From Bacteroidaceae bacterium (GTDB lineage: Bacteria; Bacteroidota; Bacteroidia; Bacteroidales; Bacteroidaceae): 64,000 bases of DNA. The first letter of the stretch is position 1. The number at the start of each line of letters is the position of its first letter. A program made the position numbers and the translations under genes. The notes beneath the pieces are model-generated. The model was not told the DNA's origin and did no database searches. It saw nothing but the letters and a program-made list of their open reading frames with translations. Where the stretch lies: positions 549,304 through 613,303 of the forward strand of contig CABIVS010000004.1 in the NCBI GenBank assembly GCA_902362375.1, read 5' to 3'. This document shows positions 48,820 to 56,438 of this stretch, one piece after another.

Positions 48820-49095
48820 ATGAAAAGCAGAAAAATAAAAACAGAAATCGGTGAAAAACTGAAGGGCGTTTGCGAAAGCCTGTCGGAGAAAGAGCGTAAG
48901 GGAGTGCTTGTCGGCATGCTGGTTATCAGCACGATCTTGTGTGGTGTCACGGTAGCGCGCGCTTTCGGACGTTTCCTTTCTCACGGCACACAAAAGGAGC
49001 TGCCGTTTGGCAGGCATGTTCCGGCAGATTCACTCCACCGGACAGATAAAGACAGTATTATGTATCATTCTAAATCAACGGATAATGGAAGATAA
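48820..49095 (+). CDS. traL: TraL (DUF3989-type) small membrane protein
   Basis: 91 residues from the ATG at 48820 (MKSRKIKTEIGEKLKG); an in-frame ATG at 48796 would overlap traK. One membrane helix (GVLVGMLVISTILCGVTVA). No Trp at all. It overlaps traM by 11 bp. Standard between traK and traM in Bacteroidales elements. Confidence 0.82.
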   Translation: MKSRKIKTEIGEKLKGVCESLSEKERKGVLVGMLVISTILCGVTVARAFGRFLSHGTQKELPFGRHVPADSLHRTDKDSIMYHSKSTDNGR

Positions 49096-50386
49096 AGAAT
49101 TGGAAAAGCCCGAAGCGGCAGAAGAAACGGCGGTACAGCCGGAAACCGGCAGAGCCTTGCAGGATGAGCCGGGGAGAGAGAAGAGGGTGCTTACCCCGGA
49201 AGAAATTGAGAAAAGAAGGAAGTTTATTGTGATTCCGGCCTTTATACTGGTATTCCTGGGGGTCATGTACTGAATATTTGCCCCGTCCGGTAAGGAGAAC
49301 GGGACGAAAGTTTCCGGCAACTCCGGGTTCAACGTGAATGTCCCGGAGCCTACCACGGCCAAGCTGTTGGATAAGAAGACCGCCGCTTACGAGAAGCAGC
49401 AGGCGGAAGTGGAGGAAAAAAGCCGGATGAAATCGCTGGAACAGCTTGCCGGGACGTTGCTGGATGGTGGAAAAATAACACCCGATGCCAACGAAAAAGA
49501 CGGGGACAGGCTGCAACAGTCAGTCAAGACCTACGAGCAAATTTCCAGCCAGCTGGATGATTTCTATGAGACTCCCGAAAAAACTGTAAACAGCGATCTG
49601 GAGAGAAAAGTGGAGGAGTTGAACAAGAAGCTGGAAGAAGCGGAAAAAGAAAAGGACCGGAGGGCTTCCCGTGAAGAACTGATGGAGCGTTCCTACAAGA
49701 TGGCGGCAAAATATCTGAATCCGGATAAGGATACCATAAAAGAAGAAACAACCGGAGAAGAACTGCCGGAAGCTGTTCCGGTACAGCGGGCGGAGCATCA
49801 GACCACCTCCGGCCTTTCACAGCCGGTTACGGATTCCGCCTTTATCGCTTCACTCGTCGTTGAAAGGAATCACGGTTTCAATACAGCCGTAGGCAGCAGT
49901 TACCGGATGGGGACAAATACCATTGCCGCCTGCATTTCGGAAAACCAGACTGTCGAACAGGGAGGCAGGGTAAGACTCAGGCTGCTCCAACCCCTGCAAG
50001 CCGGAAACATCACCGTTCCTGCCAACAGCCTGGTAACGGGTGCGGCGGTAATCCAGGGGGAACGGCTGGATATCCTAATCAGCAGCATCGAATATGCGGG
50101 GAATATCATCCCCGTGCAGCTGGCGGCCTATGATGTGGATGGGCAGAAAGGAATCTTTGTTCCCGGCTCCGATACCCGCAGTGCGGCAAAGGATGCGGCG
50201 GGGACGGTCAGCGAGAGCATGGGAAACAGCGTATCGTTTGCACGTTCCGCCGGGCAGCAGGTGGTGATGGACCTGACGCGCGGAGTCATGCAGGGCGGCA
50301 CACGGTTAATCGCCGGACGGGTTCGCGCGGTCAAGGTGACACTGAAAGCCGGATATAAGGTGCTGTTGGTCACAAAGAAACAATAA
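49085..50386 (+). CDS. traM: TraM, VirB10-like protein with in-frame TGA in its membrane anchor
   Basis: 433 residues when TGA at 49271-49273 (codon 63, followed by A) is read. The anchor reads IPAFILVFLGVMY-(TGA)-IFAPSGKENG; homologues have Trp or an aromatic before this IFAPSG motif. Then a coiled coil (about 85-200) and the VirB10/TrbI-like C-terminal domain (NTIAACISENQTVEQGGRVRLRLLQP, AVDLTRGVMQGGTRLIAG-like). Truncation at the TGA would leave 62 residues; a downstream ATG at 49334 would lack the anchor. No other Trp codon in the gene. Confidence 0.88.
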
Positions 50387-50419
50387 CGGATTATTCACTT
50401 TAATAAAAAAGATAAGACA

Positions 50420-51319
50420 ATGAAAACAGTTATAGCATTCTTGATGGCTGTTCTGGCCTCGGTATCCGGTTTTTCACAGGAGGAAAGACCGGCAAATCCA
50501 GTCAGGATTCTGACGGCGGGCCAGCATATCACCCCTTATAAAATTGAGGTCACTTTCAGCAAGACGGTGCATATCCTTTTTCCTTCCGAAGTACGCTATG
50601 TAGACCTGGGCAGTAACAATATCATTGCGGGCAAAGCCGACGGGGTGGAGAATGTAGTACGTGTAAAAGCGGCGGTAAAAGAGTTCCCGGGTGAGACAAA
50701 CTTCTCGGTTATTACAGGCGACGGTTCCTTTTTTTCTTTCAATGTGGTTTATAAAGAGGAGCCTTCTACGCTGAATATCAATATGGACCAATGGATGAAC
50801 CCGGACGAAGGGGAAAAGAAAGGAGGCAGTTCCATCCGTATCACGGAGCTGGGTGAAGAAGATCCGACGGTCATCGCCAGCGTGATGTACACCATCCACC
50901 GGCTGGACCGCAGGGACGTGAAGCATATCGGATGCCGTCAGTTCGGGGTGCAGGTTCTTCTGAAAGGTATTTACGTGCATAAGGACCTGCTCTTCTTCCA
51001 CGTTTCCCTGACGAATAATTCCCATGTGCCTTTCGATGTGGATTTCATGCGGTTTAAAATAGTAGATAAGAAGATAGCCAAACGGACGGCGCAGCAGGAA
51101 ACCTATATCGAACCGGTACGCACGCTCAATGCCCTGACACGCATCGAGGGAAAAGGTACGGGACGTATCGTGTATGCTTTCCCGAAGATAATTATTCCTG
51201 ATGACAAGTTATTGGAAGTGGAAATCTACGAGAAAGCAGGAGGCCGCCACCAGCGGTTCTATATTGAGAATAGTGATCTGGTGGATGCGCGTGTCATGAA
51301 TGAATTAATCAAGGAGTAA
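50420..51319 (+). CDS. traN: TraN, VirB9-like protein
   Basis: 299 residues, signal peptide ending near SGFSQEE. The sequence YKIEVTFSKTVHILFPSEVRYVDLGSNNIIAGKADGVENVVRVKA is the hallmark of TraN (DUF4138). It forms the periplasmic/outer-membrane collar of the channel with TraM. Uninterrupted; its Trp codon is TGG followed by A. 3 bp before traO. Confidence 0.92.
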   Translation: MKTVIAFLMAVLASVSGFSQEERPANPVRILTAGQHITPYKIEVTFSKTVHILFPSEVRYVDLGSNNIIAGKADGVENVVRVKAAVKEFPGETNFSVITGDGSFFSFNVVYKEEPSTLNINMDQWMNPDEGEKKGGSSIRITELGEEDPTVIASVMYTIHRLDRRDVKHIGCRQFGVQVLLKGIYVHKDLLFFHVSLTNNSHVPFDVDFMRFKIVDKKIAKRTAQQETYIEPVRTLNALTRIEGKGTGRIVYAFPKIIIPDDKLLEVEIYEKAGGRHQRFYIENSDLVDARVMNELIKE

Positions 51320-51321
51320 TC

Positions 51322-51906
51322 ATGAAAAGGGTTTTATTTATTATGTTATGTATTTGTCTGCCCTTTGCGGCAGACAAATCCTTTGCCCAACGCTATTTGC
51401 CGGGACAACAGGGCATCCAGCTTACGCTTGGCGGTGTAGACAACTTCGGTTCCAATGTAAAGCATTTAGGCGGTAACTTTCAGGTGGACCTGGCTTTGAG
51501 CCGGTATAATCGGAACCATTCCCGCTGGTTGTTCGGGGTGGATTATGTGAAGAAACACTATTCCTATAAGGAGATTGCAATACCCAAAGCACAGTTTACC
51601 GGGGAAATAGGTTATTTCGTGCCGTTCTTCTCGGACCGTGACAAGAACGTGTTCTTCTCTGCCGGGCTTTCCGGACTGGCCGGCTATGAGACGACCAACT
51701 GGAACAGGAAGCTGCTCTATGACGGGGCAGCACTAAAGAATGACGGCTGCTTCATTTACGGTTTTGTTCCGGCTTTCGAGATGGAAGTGTTCCTTTCGGA
51801 CAGGCTGGTGCTTCTTTTCAATGTCCGCCAAAGGATATTCTTCGGTTCGTCCGTTGGACATTTCCACACGGTGGTCGCCGCCGGATTCAAGTACATTTTT
51901 AATTAG
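51322..51906 (+). CDS. traO: TraO, outer-membrane-type conjugation protein
   Basis: 194 residues with a signal peptide (about 1-22, KSFAQ). Alternating strands and repeated glycine/aromatic pattern (GIQLTLGGVDNFG, HSRWLFGVDYVKKHYSYKE, ending in FKYIFN) suggest a small beta-barrel, as in TraO proteins. Uninterrupted, with a TGG followed by A. Confidence 0.85.
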   Translation: MKRVLFIMLCICLPFAADKSFAQRYLPGQQGIQLTLGGVDNFGSNVKHLGGNFQVDLALSRYNRNHSRWLFGVDYVKKHYSYKEIAIPKAQFTGEIGYFVPFFSDRDKNVFFSAGLSGLAGYETTNWNRKLLYDGAALKNDGCFIYGFVPAFEMEVFLSDRLVLLFNVRQRIFFGSSVGHFHTVVAAGFKYIFN

Positions 51907-51913
51907 GGATAGC

Positions 51914-52396
51914 ATGGAAAAAAATAATTGGAATATAGACCGGATGCTGCACTGGCTGGACATAAAAATAGAACGGGAAAACCGGGACATAGCCAAGCTG
52001 GAGAAACAGATGGACGGGAATTTTCTGTACTATTTCGAGTGGAATGCGGAGAGCCTGTACAAATCCCACTTTATGTCAGACTGTTATAAGAAACTCCGCC
52101 AGGCGGTGGATGGAATAAAAGACATCAATAAAATCAGGAATGTCCTCAAGGAGAATGCCGCCTGCTGTGAGAAGAAACTGCTGGACGGCCAATTGGATTG
52201 CCGAAGTTCCAGCCGGGGGGCGAACATGGTCCATTCCATGAGGCTGGAATGTATGCAGCAGCTGATAAAGGATTACCGGGAATTTGCGAATATTCTTTCA
52301 GTAACACCTCCTGAAGAAAATCAGCAGCAGGCACATAAAACCGGAAAGAAAGAAGGACCGCCTGAAAAGAAGATAAAATGGGGTGTCAGGCGTTAG
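51914..52396 (+). CDS. Tra-associated protein, unknown function (paralogue of 52916-53401)
   Basis: 160 residues from the ATG at 51914, 8 bp after traO. Helical and charged, with a basic tail rich in K. It aligns along its length with the gene at 52916: GNFLYYFEWNAESLYKSHFM against SNYLYFFGWHADDLYKAYYM, and SMRLECMQQLIKDYREFANIL against SLEMECKQELLKDLRKLNRIL. I do not recognise the family. Lying between traO and traQ it stands where traP would be, but it does not look like a primase. Confidence 0.8.
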   Translation: MEKNNWNIDRMLHWLDIKIERENRDIAKLEKQMDGNFLYYFEWNAESLYKSHFMSDCYKKLRQAVDGIKDINKIRNVLKENAACCEKKLLDGQLDCRSSSRGANMVHSMRLECMQQLIKDYREFANILSVTPPEENQQQAHKTGKKEGPPEKKIKWGVRR

Positions 52397-52445
52397 CCAT
52401 GCCACCGGATTCAAGTAAATTATTAATTTAATAAAACGTAAAGTC

Positions 52446-52904
52446 ATGAAGATAAAATTAATTGCAAGCAGTATCATGTTCACATTGCTGTGCCTGCTGG
52501 GTAGCTGTGACGATAAACTGGAAGTGCAGCAGGCTTATGATTTCTCCCTTACCTCGTGGTATCTTCAGAAAACCATCTCCCCGGATGAGACCGTGGAGAT
52601 TCGTCTGACACTGAACCGCAGCGGAAACTATGAGGAAGCCCGCTATCAAATCGGTTATATACAGATGGAGGGTAGCGGTGAAGTATACGACAAGAAGAAT
52701 GTCCGGCTGGTGAACCGGGAGATGCAACCGTTGGATTCGATTGCGGAGTTGGACGGCAGCGATCCTTGCCGGCAGGTATTCACACTCTTCTATCGTAACC
52801 GGAGCAGCAAGAATGCGGAGATTAAGTTTGTGGTGACGGATAATTTCCACCAGAAAAGAGAACTGGATGTGTCTTTTCAGAGCGAAACGGATACGAAACA
52901 ATAA
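52446..52904 (+). CDS. traQ: TraQ (DUF3872-type) lipoprotein
   Basis: 152 residues. Lipoprotein signal with Cys at residue 20 (LLCLLGSC), then KLEVQQAYDFSLTSWYLQKTISPDETVEIRLTL, the conserved start of TraQ. A beta-rich domain follows. Conserved in Bacteroidales tra operons; its role in the channel is not established. Confidence 0.9.
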   Translation: MKIKLIASSIMFTLLCLLGSCDDKLEVQQAYDFSLTSWYLQKTISPDETVEIRLTLNRSGNYEEARYQIGYIQMEGSGEVYDKKNVRLVNREMQPLDSIAELDGSDPCRQVFTLFYRNRSSKNAEIKFVVTDNFHQKRELDVSFQSETDTKQ

Positions 52905-52915
52905 ACGGGGCAGCG

Positions 52916-53401
52916 ATGGATAAAAGTGATTTAAGGATCGAACAGTTGAAGCAATATCTTGACAAGAAGAAAGGTGTTGTGGAAAGCAATATAAAAGAGT
53001 ATAGCGCACAACTGAAAAGCAACTATCTTTATTTCTTTGGTTGGCATGCCGATGACTTGTATAAGGCCTATTATATGGATAAAAATTACAAGACTATTCA
53101 GGAGTCGATTGATGCCGCTGAAACGCCGAAGGACATTGAAGGGATTTTGAAGCGTTGTACCCTGTATTTAGAAGATGATCTCCTGCACGGTCCGCTTGTT
53201 GCAAGGAGTACCAGTCCGATGTCGAATATGGCCCATTCCCTGGAGATGGAATGCAAACAGGAATTACTCAAGGACCTACGGAAATTAAATAGAATTCTTC
53301 AGAATGAGACTGTCTGTGAAAGAATGAGGCCGCAAGAAGCACCGCGACAAGAGATTGTGCCTGTGAAAGAAAAAAAGAGAACGGGACCACGGTTGAGATA
53401 A
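52916..53401 (+). CDS. Tra-associated protein, unknown function (paralogue of 51914-52396)
   Basis: 161 residues, 11 bp after traQ. Related along its length to the gene at 51914, so the two copies bracket traQ. Predicted helical with a coiled-coil-like N-terminus (IEQLKQYLDKKKGVVESNIKEYSAQLKSN) and a basic tail (KEKKRTGPRLR). No enzyme motif seen. It is the last rightward gene of the tra run and is followed by a terminator. Confidence 0.8.
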   Translation: MDKSDLRIEQLKQYLDKKKGVVESNIKEYSAQLKSNYLYFFGWHADDLYKAYYMDKNYKTIQESIDAAETPKDIEGILKRCTLYLEDDLLHGPLVARSTSPMSNMAHSLEMECKQELLKDLRKLNRILQNETVCERMRPQEAPRQEIVPVKEKKRTGPRLR

Positions 53402-53418
53402 TATCAATTAAAAGCAAT

Positions 53419-53453
53419 AAAAAAGCTACTGAATTTTGTTTCAGTAGCTTTTT
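53419..53453. terminator. Bidirectional intrinsic terminator between tra run and leftward operon
   Basis: AAAAAGCTACTGAA and TTCAGTAGCTTTTT form a perfect stem around a short loop with A-run and T-run on either side, so it can end both the rightward tra transcript and the leftward BRO/methyltransferase transcript. Confidence 0.9.
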
Positions 53454-53478
53454 ATTTATCACAGTCTTACAATTCCGG

Positions 53479-54252
53479 TTATACCAGATAAGACTCTAAA
53501 AGATTATGTATGAATAACCGGCCCTTTTCCGTCCAAACGGTCAACATAGCCGTTCCGGTTTCTCCTGTACGGCTTTCCCATACATGGGTTCGGGTTACCG
53601 TATAGCCTTGATTCTGGTAAGGAGCTTTGAGTAGCCACTGACCGGATTGGCGGAACTGGATGCCTGCCCATCGGAGCCGCTTGTTCAGCATGCCGGCAGT
53701 CATTCCCAATTCTTTAGCTATCTGCGTGGTTGTGTAGGTACTTTGGGATTGCAGGACTTTGTCGTAATAAGTGACTTTAGGGGCCTGTAACTTCAGTTTC
53801 AGGAAGACAAGGCTGTTTTCCTTTTCCAACACGGAAATACGGCTGTCTCGCTCTTTTAGACGCTTCTGTGCGAGCAATACGGCACGGGCAAGCAGTTCAT
53901 TATCCGTCTCTCCGTTCTTTTTCAGGAGATAACCACCGTCCTTCAGTGTTTCAGGCACCAGTTCATCAAATATCCAGCTCTCGAATTTTTCGGCGGCAGG
54001 CAGTTTGCTGCCAGCGATCAGGCGGTACACATTCCCTTCATTGATGTATTTTATCTTCTGTACGGCACTGCGCGTGGGTGTGTCGTAAATCGCGACGCCC
54101 ATTGGTTTACAGTGTCTTGCAACGGCATCCCTCGGATTGGCATAGCCCAGTGCGGAGGCTATGTCGGACGCGCAAAACCATATTTTCCCATCAATATCCA
54201 ATGTCCGGATGCGTCCGAACTCAGGATGTTCAAATATTGATACTTTATTCAT
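53479..54252 (-). CDS. BRO-N / KilAC-type phage antirepressor-like protein
   Basis: 257 residues. N-terminal BRO domain (about 1-115: FCASDIASALGYANPRDAV, KYINEGNVYRLIAGSKLPAAEKFESWIFDELVP) and a C-terminal KilAC-like DNA-binding domain (about 160-255: ITTQIAKELGMTAGMLNKRLRWAGIQFRQSGQWLLKAPYQ-like pattern, with HVWESRTGE). Such proteins act as antirepressors or transcription regulators in phages and elements. Its ATG overlaps the end of the methyltransferase gene by 8 bp, so the two are co-translated. Trp codons are all TGG, some followed by A. Confidence 0.9.
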   Translation of the reverse strand: MNKVSIFEHPEFGRIRTLDIDGKIWFCASDIASALGYANPRDAVARHCKPMGVAIYDTPTRSAVQKIKYINEGNVYRLIAGSKLPAAEKFESWIFDELVPETLKDGGYLLKKNGETDNELLARAVLLAQKRLKERDSRISVLEKENSLVFLKLKLQAPKVTYYDKVLQSQSTYTTTQIAKELGMTAGMLNKRLRWAGIQFRQSGQWLLKAPYQNQGYTVTRTHVWESRTGETGTAMLTVWTEKGRLFIHNLLESYLV

Positions 54253-55513
54253 GACTGTTTAATTTATAGGTTTCTTCTATTGCTTTGAATATCTCGTAGA
54301 CTACCTGGGGGACGATGGCGTTTCCGTATCCTTTGATGGATTTATCTCTTCACTGAGAAAAGGAGACACCGTCCAACTTGGCGGAAAACCCATCATCTCA
54401 GCTACAAACAGTGGGTTGAGTTGGAAACTCTTTCCAGTCCGGGCGAAGAAATCGGGAAGGCTGTTCTTTTCCGGTATCCGGCCTCTCTTCTCGAGGCTCT
54501 CCAGGCTTGCCGCACCTTTCCAGTCCCTCGCCGTCGGCGTGGGCAGAAGTTCCGCCATCCTCCCAAGCCCTACACTCCAGACATGGCCTTTCTGATTGAT
54601 CTTCCGTATCTTCCCTTTCGGTGTCACAATAATCCTGTCGTTTTTCCCCATTACAGCCCCCACACCGGCATCGCTGGCTACCGGAGTGGGCAGCATCCCG
54701 TAAAAATCCAGAAAGTCGCTCAGGCCGTCGGGCTGTTTCTCCCCATTGAGTTGGCTGTGAGGGGATGGCGCATGGAGCTGTTTCCATTTGTGGACTCTCT
54801 CCGGATGGTGTATTTCCGTGGCCGGCGGGGTAGGAAGAAGCATCGCACGGATGGTCTCCGGCAGTCCCTGCTGGCTGCTGTTCGGCTCCCTCAGTTTGTA
54901 ATCCTGCGCAGTCACGGTGGGCAATAAACCAAACCCGGTCCCTCCTGTGGGGCGCACCGACGGCGCAAGCCGGTATAAGTATCGGCTGGACGGAATATCC
55001 TTCACGTTCAAGATCACGGCAAATGGTTTCAACGACATATTGCTGCCGTCTTTTAAATACAGGCTCACTCTCTCCGAATAGAGTGGATTGGCTTCCCACT
55101 TCAGTCTCCTGACCGGGCTGTACCATCGTGAGGATGCCAGCAACATTTTCACCAATGACCCAATCAGGCCTGATTTCATGTATGACCCGGAGCATGTGAG
55201 GCCAGAGGTAACGGTTATCATCCGCTCCTTTTCTTTGGCCTGCGACGGAAAAGGGTTGACAAGGAAAACCTCCTGTAAGGACATTAATTTTTCCTCTTCA
55301 CTGTTTGAAGTCTGTTTTTGTGATGTCTGTATAACTTTTCGCATCTTTAAACCAGTAATTTAAAACCGCGTTACAAAAATCATCTATCTCACAATGGAAA
55401 GCGTTCTGCCATCCCATTCATTCGGCTGCCAGATCAGGGGCACCGAATCCGCTGAAAAGGGAAGCATGTACCAAACGCTTCTCTTTTTTAGTACTTTGCT
55501 TTTCTTCTTTCAT
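54245..55513 (-). CDS. DNA cytosine-5 methyltransferase with four in-frame TGA codons
   Basis: 422 codons from the ATG complementary to 55511-55513 to the TAA at 54245-54247. Motif I FSGFGAPDLAAE-(TGA)-MGWQ, motif IV GGFPCQPFSVAGQRKG with catalytic Cys, motif VI PDWVIGENVAG, motif VIII APHRRDRVWFIAH and the final motif YGNAIVPQVVYEIF are all in one frame. TGA codons: 32 (55418-55420), 72 (55298-55300, KQ-TGA-RGK), 372 (54398-54400) and 388 (54350-54352, SQ-TGA-RDK). Codons 32, 72 and 388 are followed by A and sit where homologues have Trp; codon 372 is followed by G and its family residue is uncertain. Seven Trp codons followed by other bases, and one followed by A, stay TGG. Active only if TGA is decoded. 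Confidence 0.82.
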
Positions 55514-55515
55514 TG

Positions 55516-55863
55516 TTATTCATTATTTAAAGGTTCAATATTCATGGCTTTCGCATCTATCTTGCGGTAGACATTCCCCATTTCCAACATGTTCTTCAGT
55601 CGGAGCAGGTCGGTGATTTCATAGACAGTCATGCCTTTGTGCGTTGTGAAGCGGATATATCCCTTCTGCCGCTGTATCTCCACTTCTTCGGGAGTCATCT
55701 GTAAAACTTCACAGATTTCCTGCAAAGTCAAGGTCAGACTTATTTGTTTGACAGTATAGATGTAGGTCAGGATGTCCAGCATCTGGATACATTTACGGTG
55801 GGATTTGACAAGTGCCGCAAATTTGTTTCGTTCAATGACGATTACTTTACTTTGATTTTCCAT
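55516..55863 (-). CDS. Small DNA-binding regulator of the element, unknown
   Basis: 115 residues, stop two bases before the methyltransferase start. LTLTLQEICEVLQMTPEEVEIQRQKGYIRFTTHKGMTVYEITDLLRLKNML looks like a winged or MerR/excisionase-like helix-turn-helix with a wing. Common beside a second small HTH protein in Bacteroidales elements. Likely regulates excision or the operon; inferred. Confidence 0.75.
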   Translation of the reverse strand: MENQSKVIVIERNKFAALVKSHRKCIQMLDILTYIYTVKQISLTLTLQEICEVLQMTPEEVEIQRQKGYIRFTTHKGMTVYEITDLLRLKNMLEMGNVYRKIDAKAMNIEPLNNE

Positions 55864-55875
55864 ATGAGTTGTTAT

Positions 55876-56196
55876 TTATGAGTTAATAGAATCGGATATA
55901 AAATCTTTTTGTTTGCATTCTTCTCTCAGGAACTTGTGTACGTCCGAGGCCCAGAAGTAAATCTTGCCGCTGAGTTTGAAATAGGGCAGCTTGCCGGAGT
56001 TGCGCCAACGGATCAGTGTCCGGTCACATACTTTCAACATCAGGCGCATGTCCCGGCTGTCCAGCATCTGTTTGCCGTTGAAACTGGTTACTGCTTCCAG
56101 TGCAGTTTCCAGCTTGCTTATCAGTTTTCGTTGTTCCTCAAAGTTTTCTTTGATCATCGCTTTGAGCTTTTCAATGTCATTGCCATTCTCTTCCAT
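55876..56196 (-). CDS. Excisionase-like helix-turn-helix protein
   Basis: I start at the ATG complementary to 56194-56196 (MEENGNDIEKLKAMI), giving 106 residues; an upstream ATG at 56265 adds 23 residues not typical of the family. A coiled-coil N-terminus (about 8-40) precedes LDSRDMRLMLKVCDRTLIRWRNSGKLPYFKLSGKIYFWASDVHKFL, the HTH_17/MerR-type domain of element-encoded excisionase-like proteins. First gene of the leftward four-gene operon. Confidence 0.85.
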   Translation of the reverse strand: MEENGNDIEKLKAMIKENFEEQRKLISKLETALEAVTSFNGKQMLDSRDMRLMLKVCDRTLIRWRNSGKLPYFKLSGKIYFWASDVHKFLREECKQKDFISDSINS

Positions 56197-56277
56197 ACGG
56201 ATATTCCTTTGTTTGAGTGAGTTGCCTATCTTATCTTCGGCTGCAAAGTTTAAAAAAACGGGCATAAAAAAATAGGG

Positions 56278-56300
56278 CTGACGGTAACCGTCAGCTCCAC
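56278..56300 (-). terminator. Palindrome with T-run upstream of the HTH gene
   Basis: GCTGACGGT and ACCGTCAGC form a perfect palindrome; on the minus strand it is followed by CCTATTTTTTT. It would stop transcripts coming from the IS66 side before they enter the leftward operon. Confidence 0.75.
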
Positions 56301-56438
56301 ATTTTCTTCGTAACTCACTTTATATCAATGTGAATTTTAGAATATTTTTCTCTTTCAGTGTAAGCATCCATAAAGTACACTATAAAAAATGGCTGTATCT
56401 CCTTTCCTGGTAAGCAGCCATCTATCGTTGTATCTCCA

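Noticed and set aside
43331..50386. Selenocysteine insertion at the in-frame TGA codons
   Set aside because: The affected positions are Trp in the families (for example the Walker B EEAW), not Cys, several occur in one gene, and no SECIS-like element is evident after them.
43331..55513. Sequencing or assembly error as the cause of the TGA codons
   Set aside because: The glycan-locus genes, with many TGG codons before A, read cleanly end to end, while the changes are restricted to five genes of one element and always land on Trp codons. Not fully excluded without reads.
54301..55513. Methyltransferase broken by frameshift
   Set aside because: One frame from 55513 to 54245 contains all conserved motifs in order; only TGA codons interrupt it, so no frameshift is needed.
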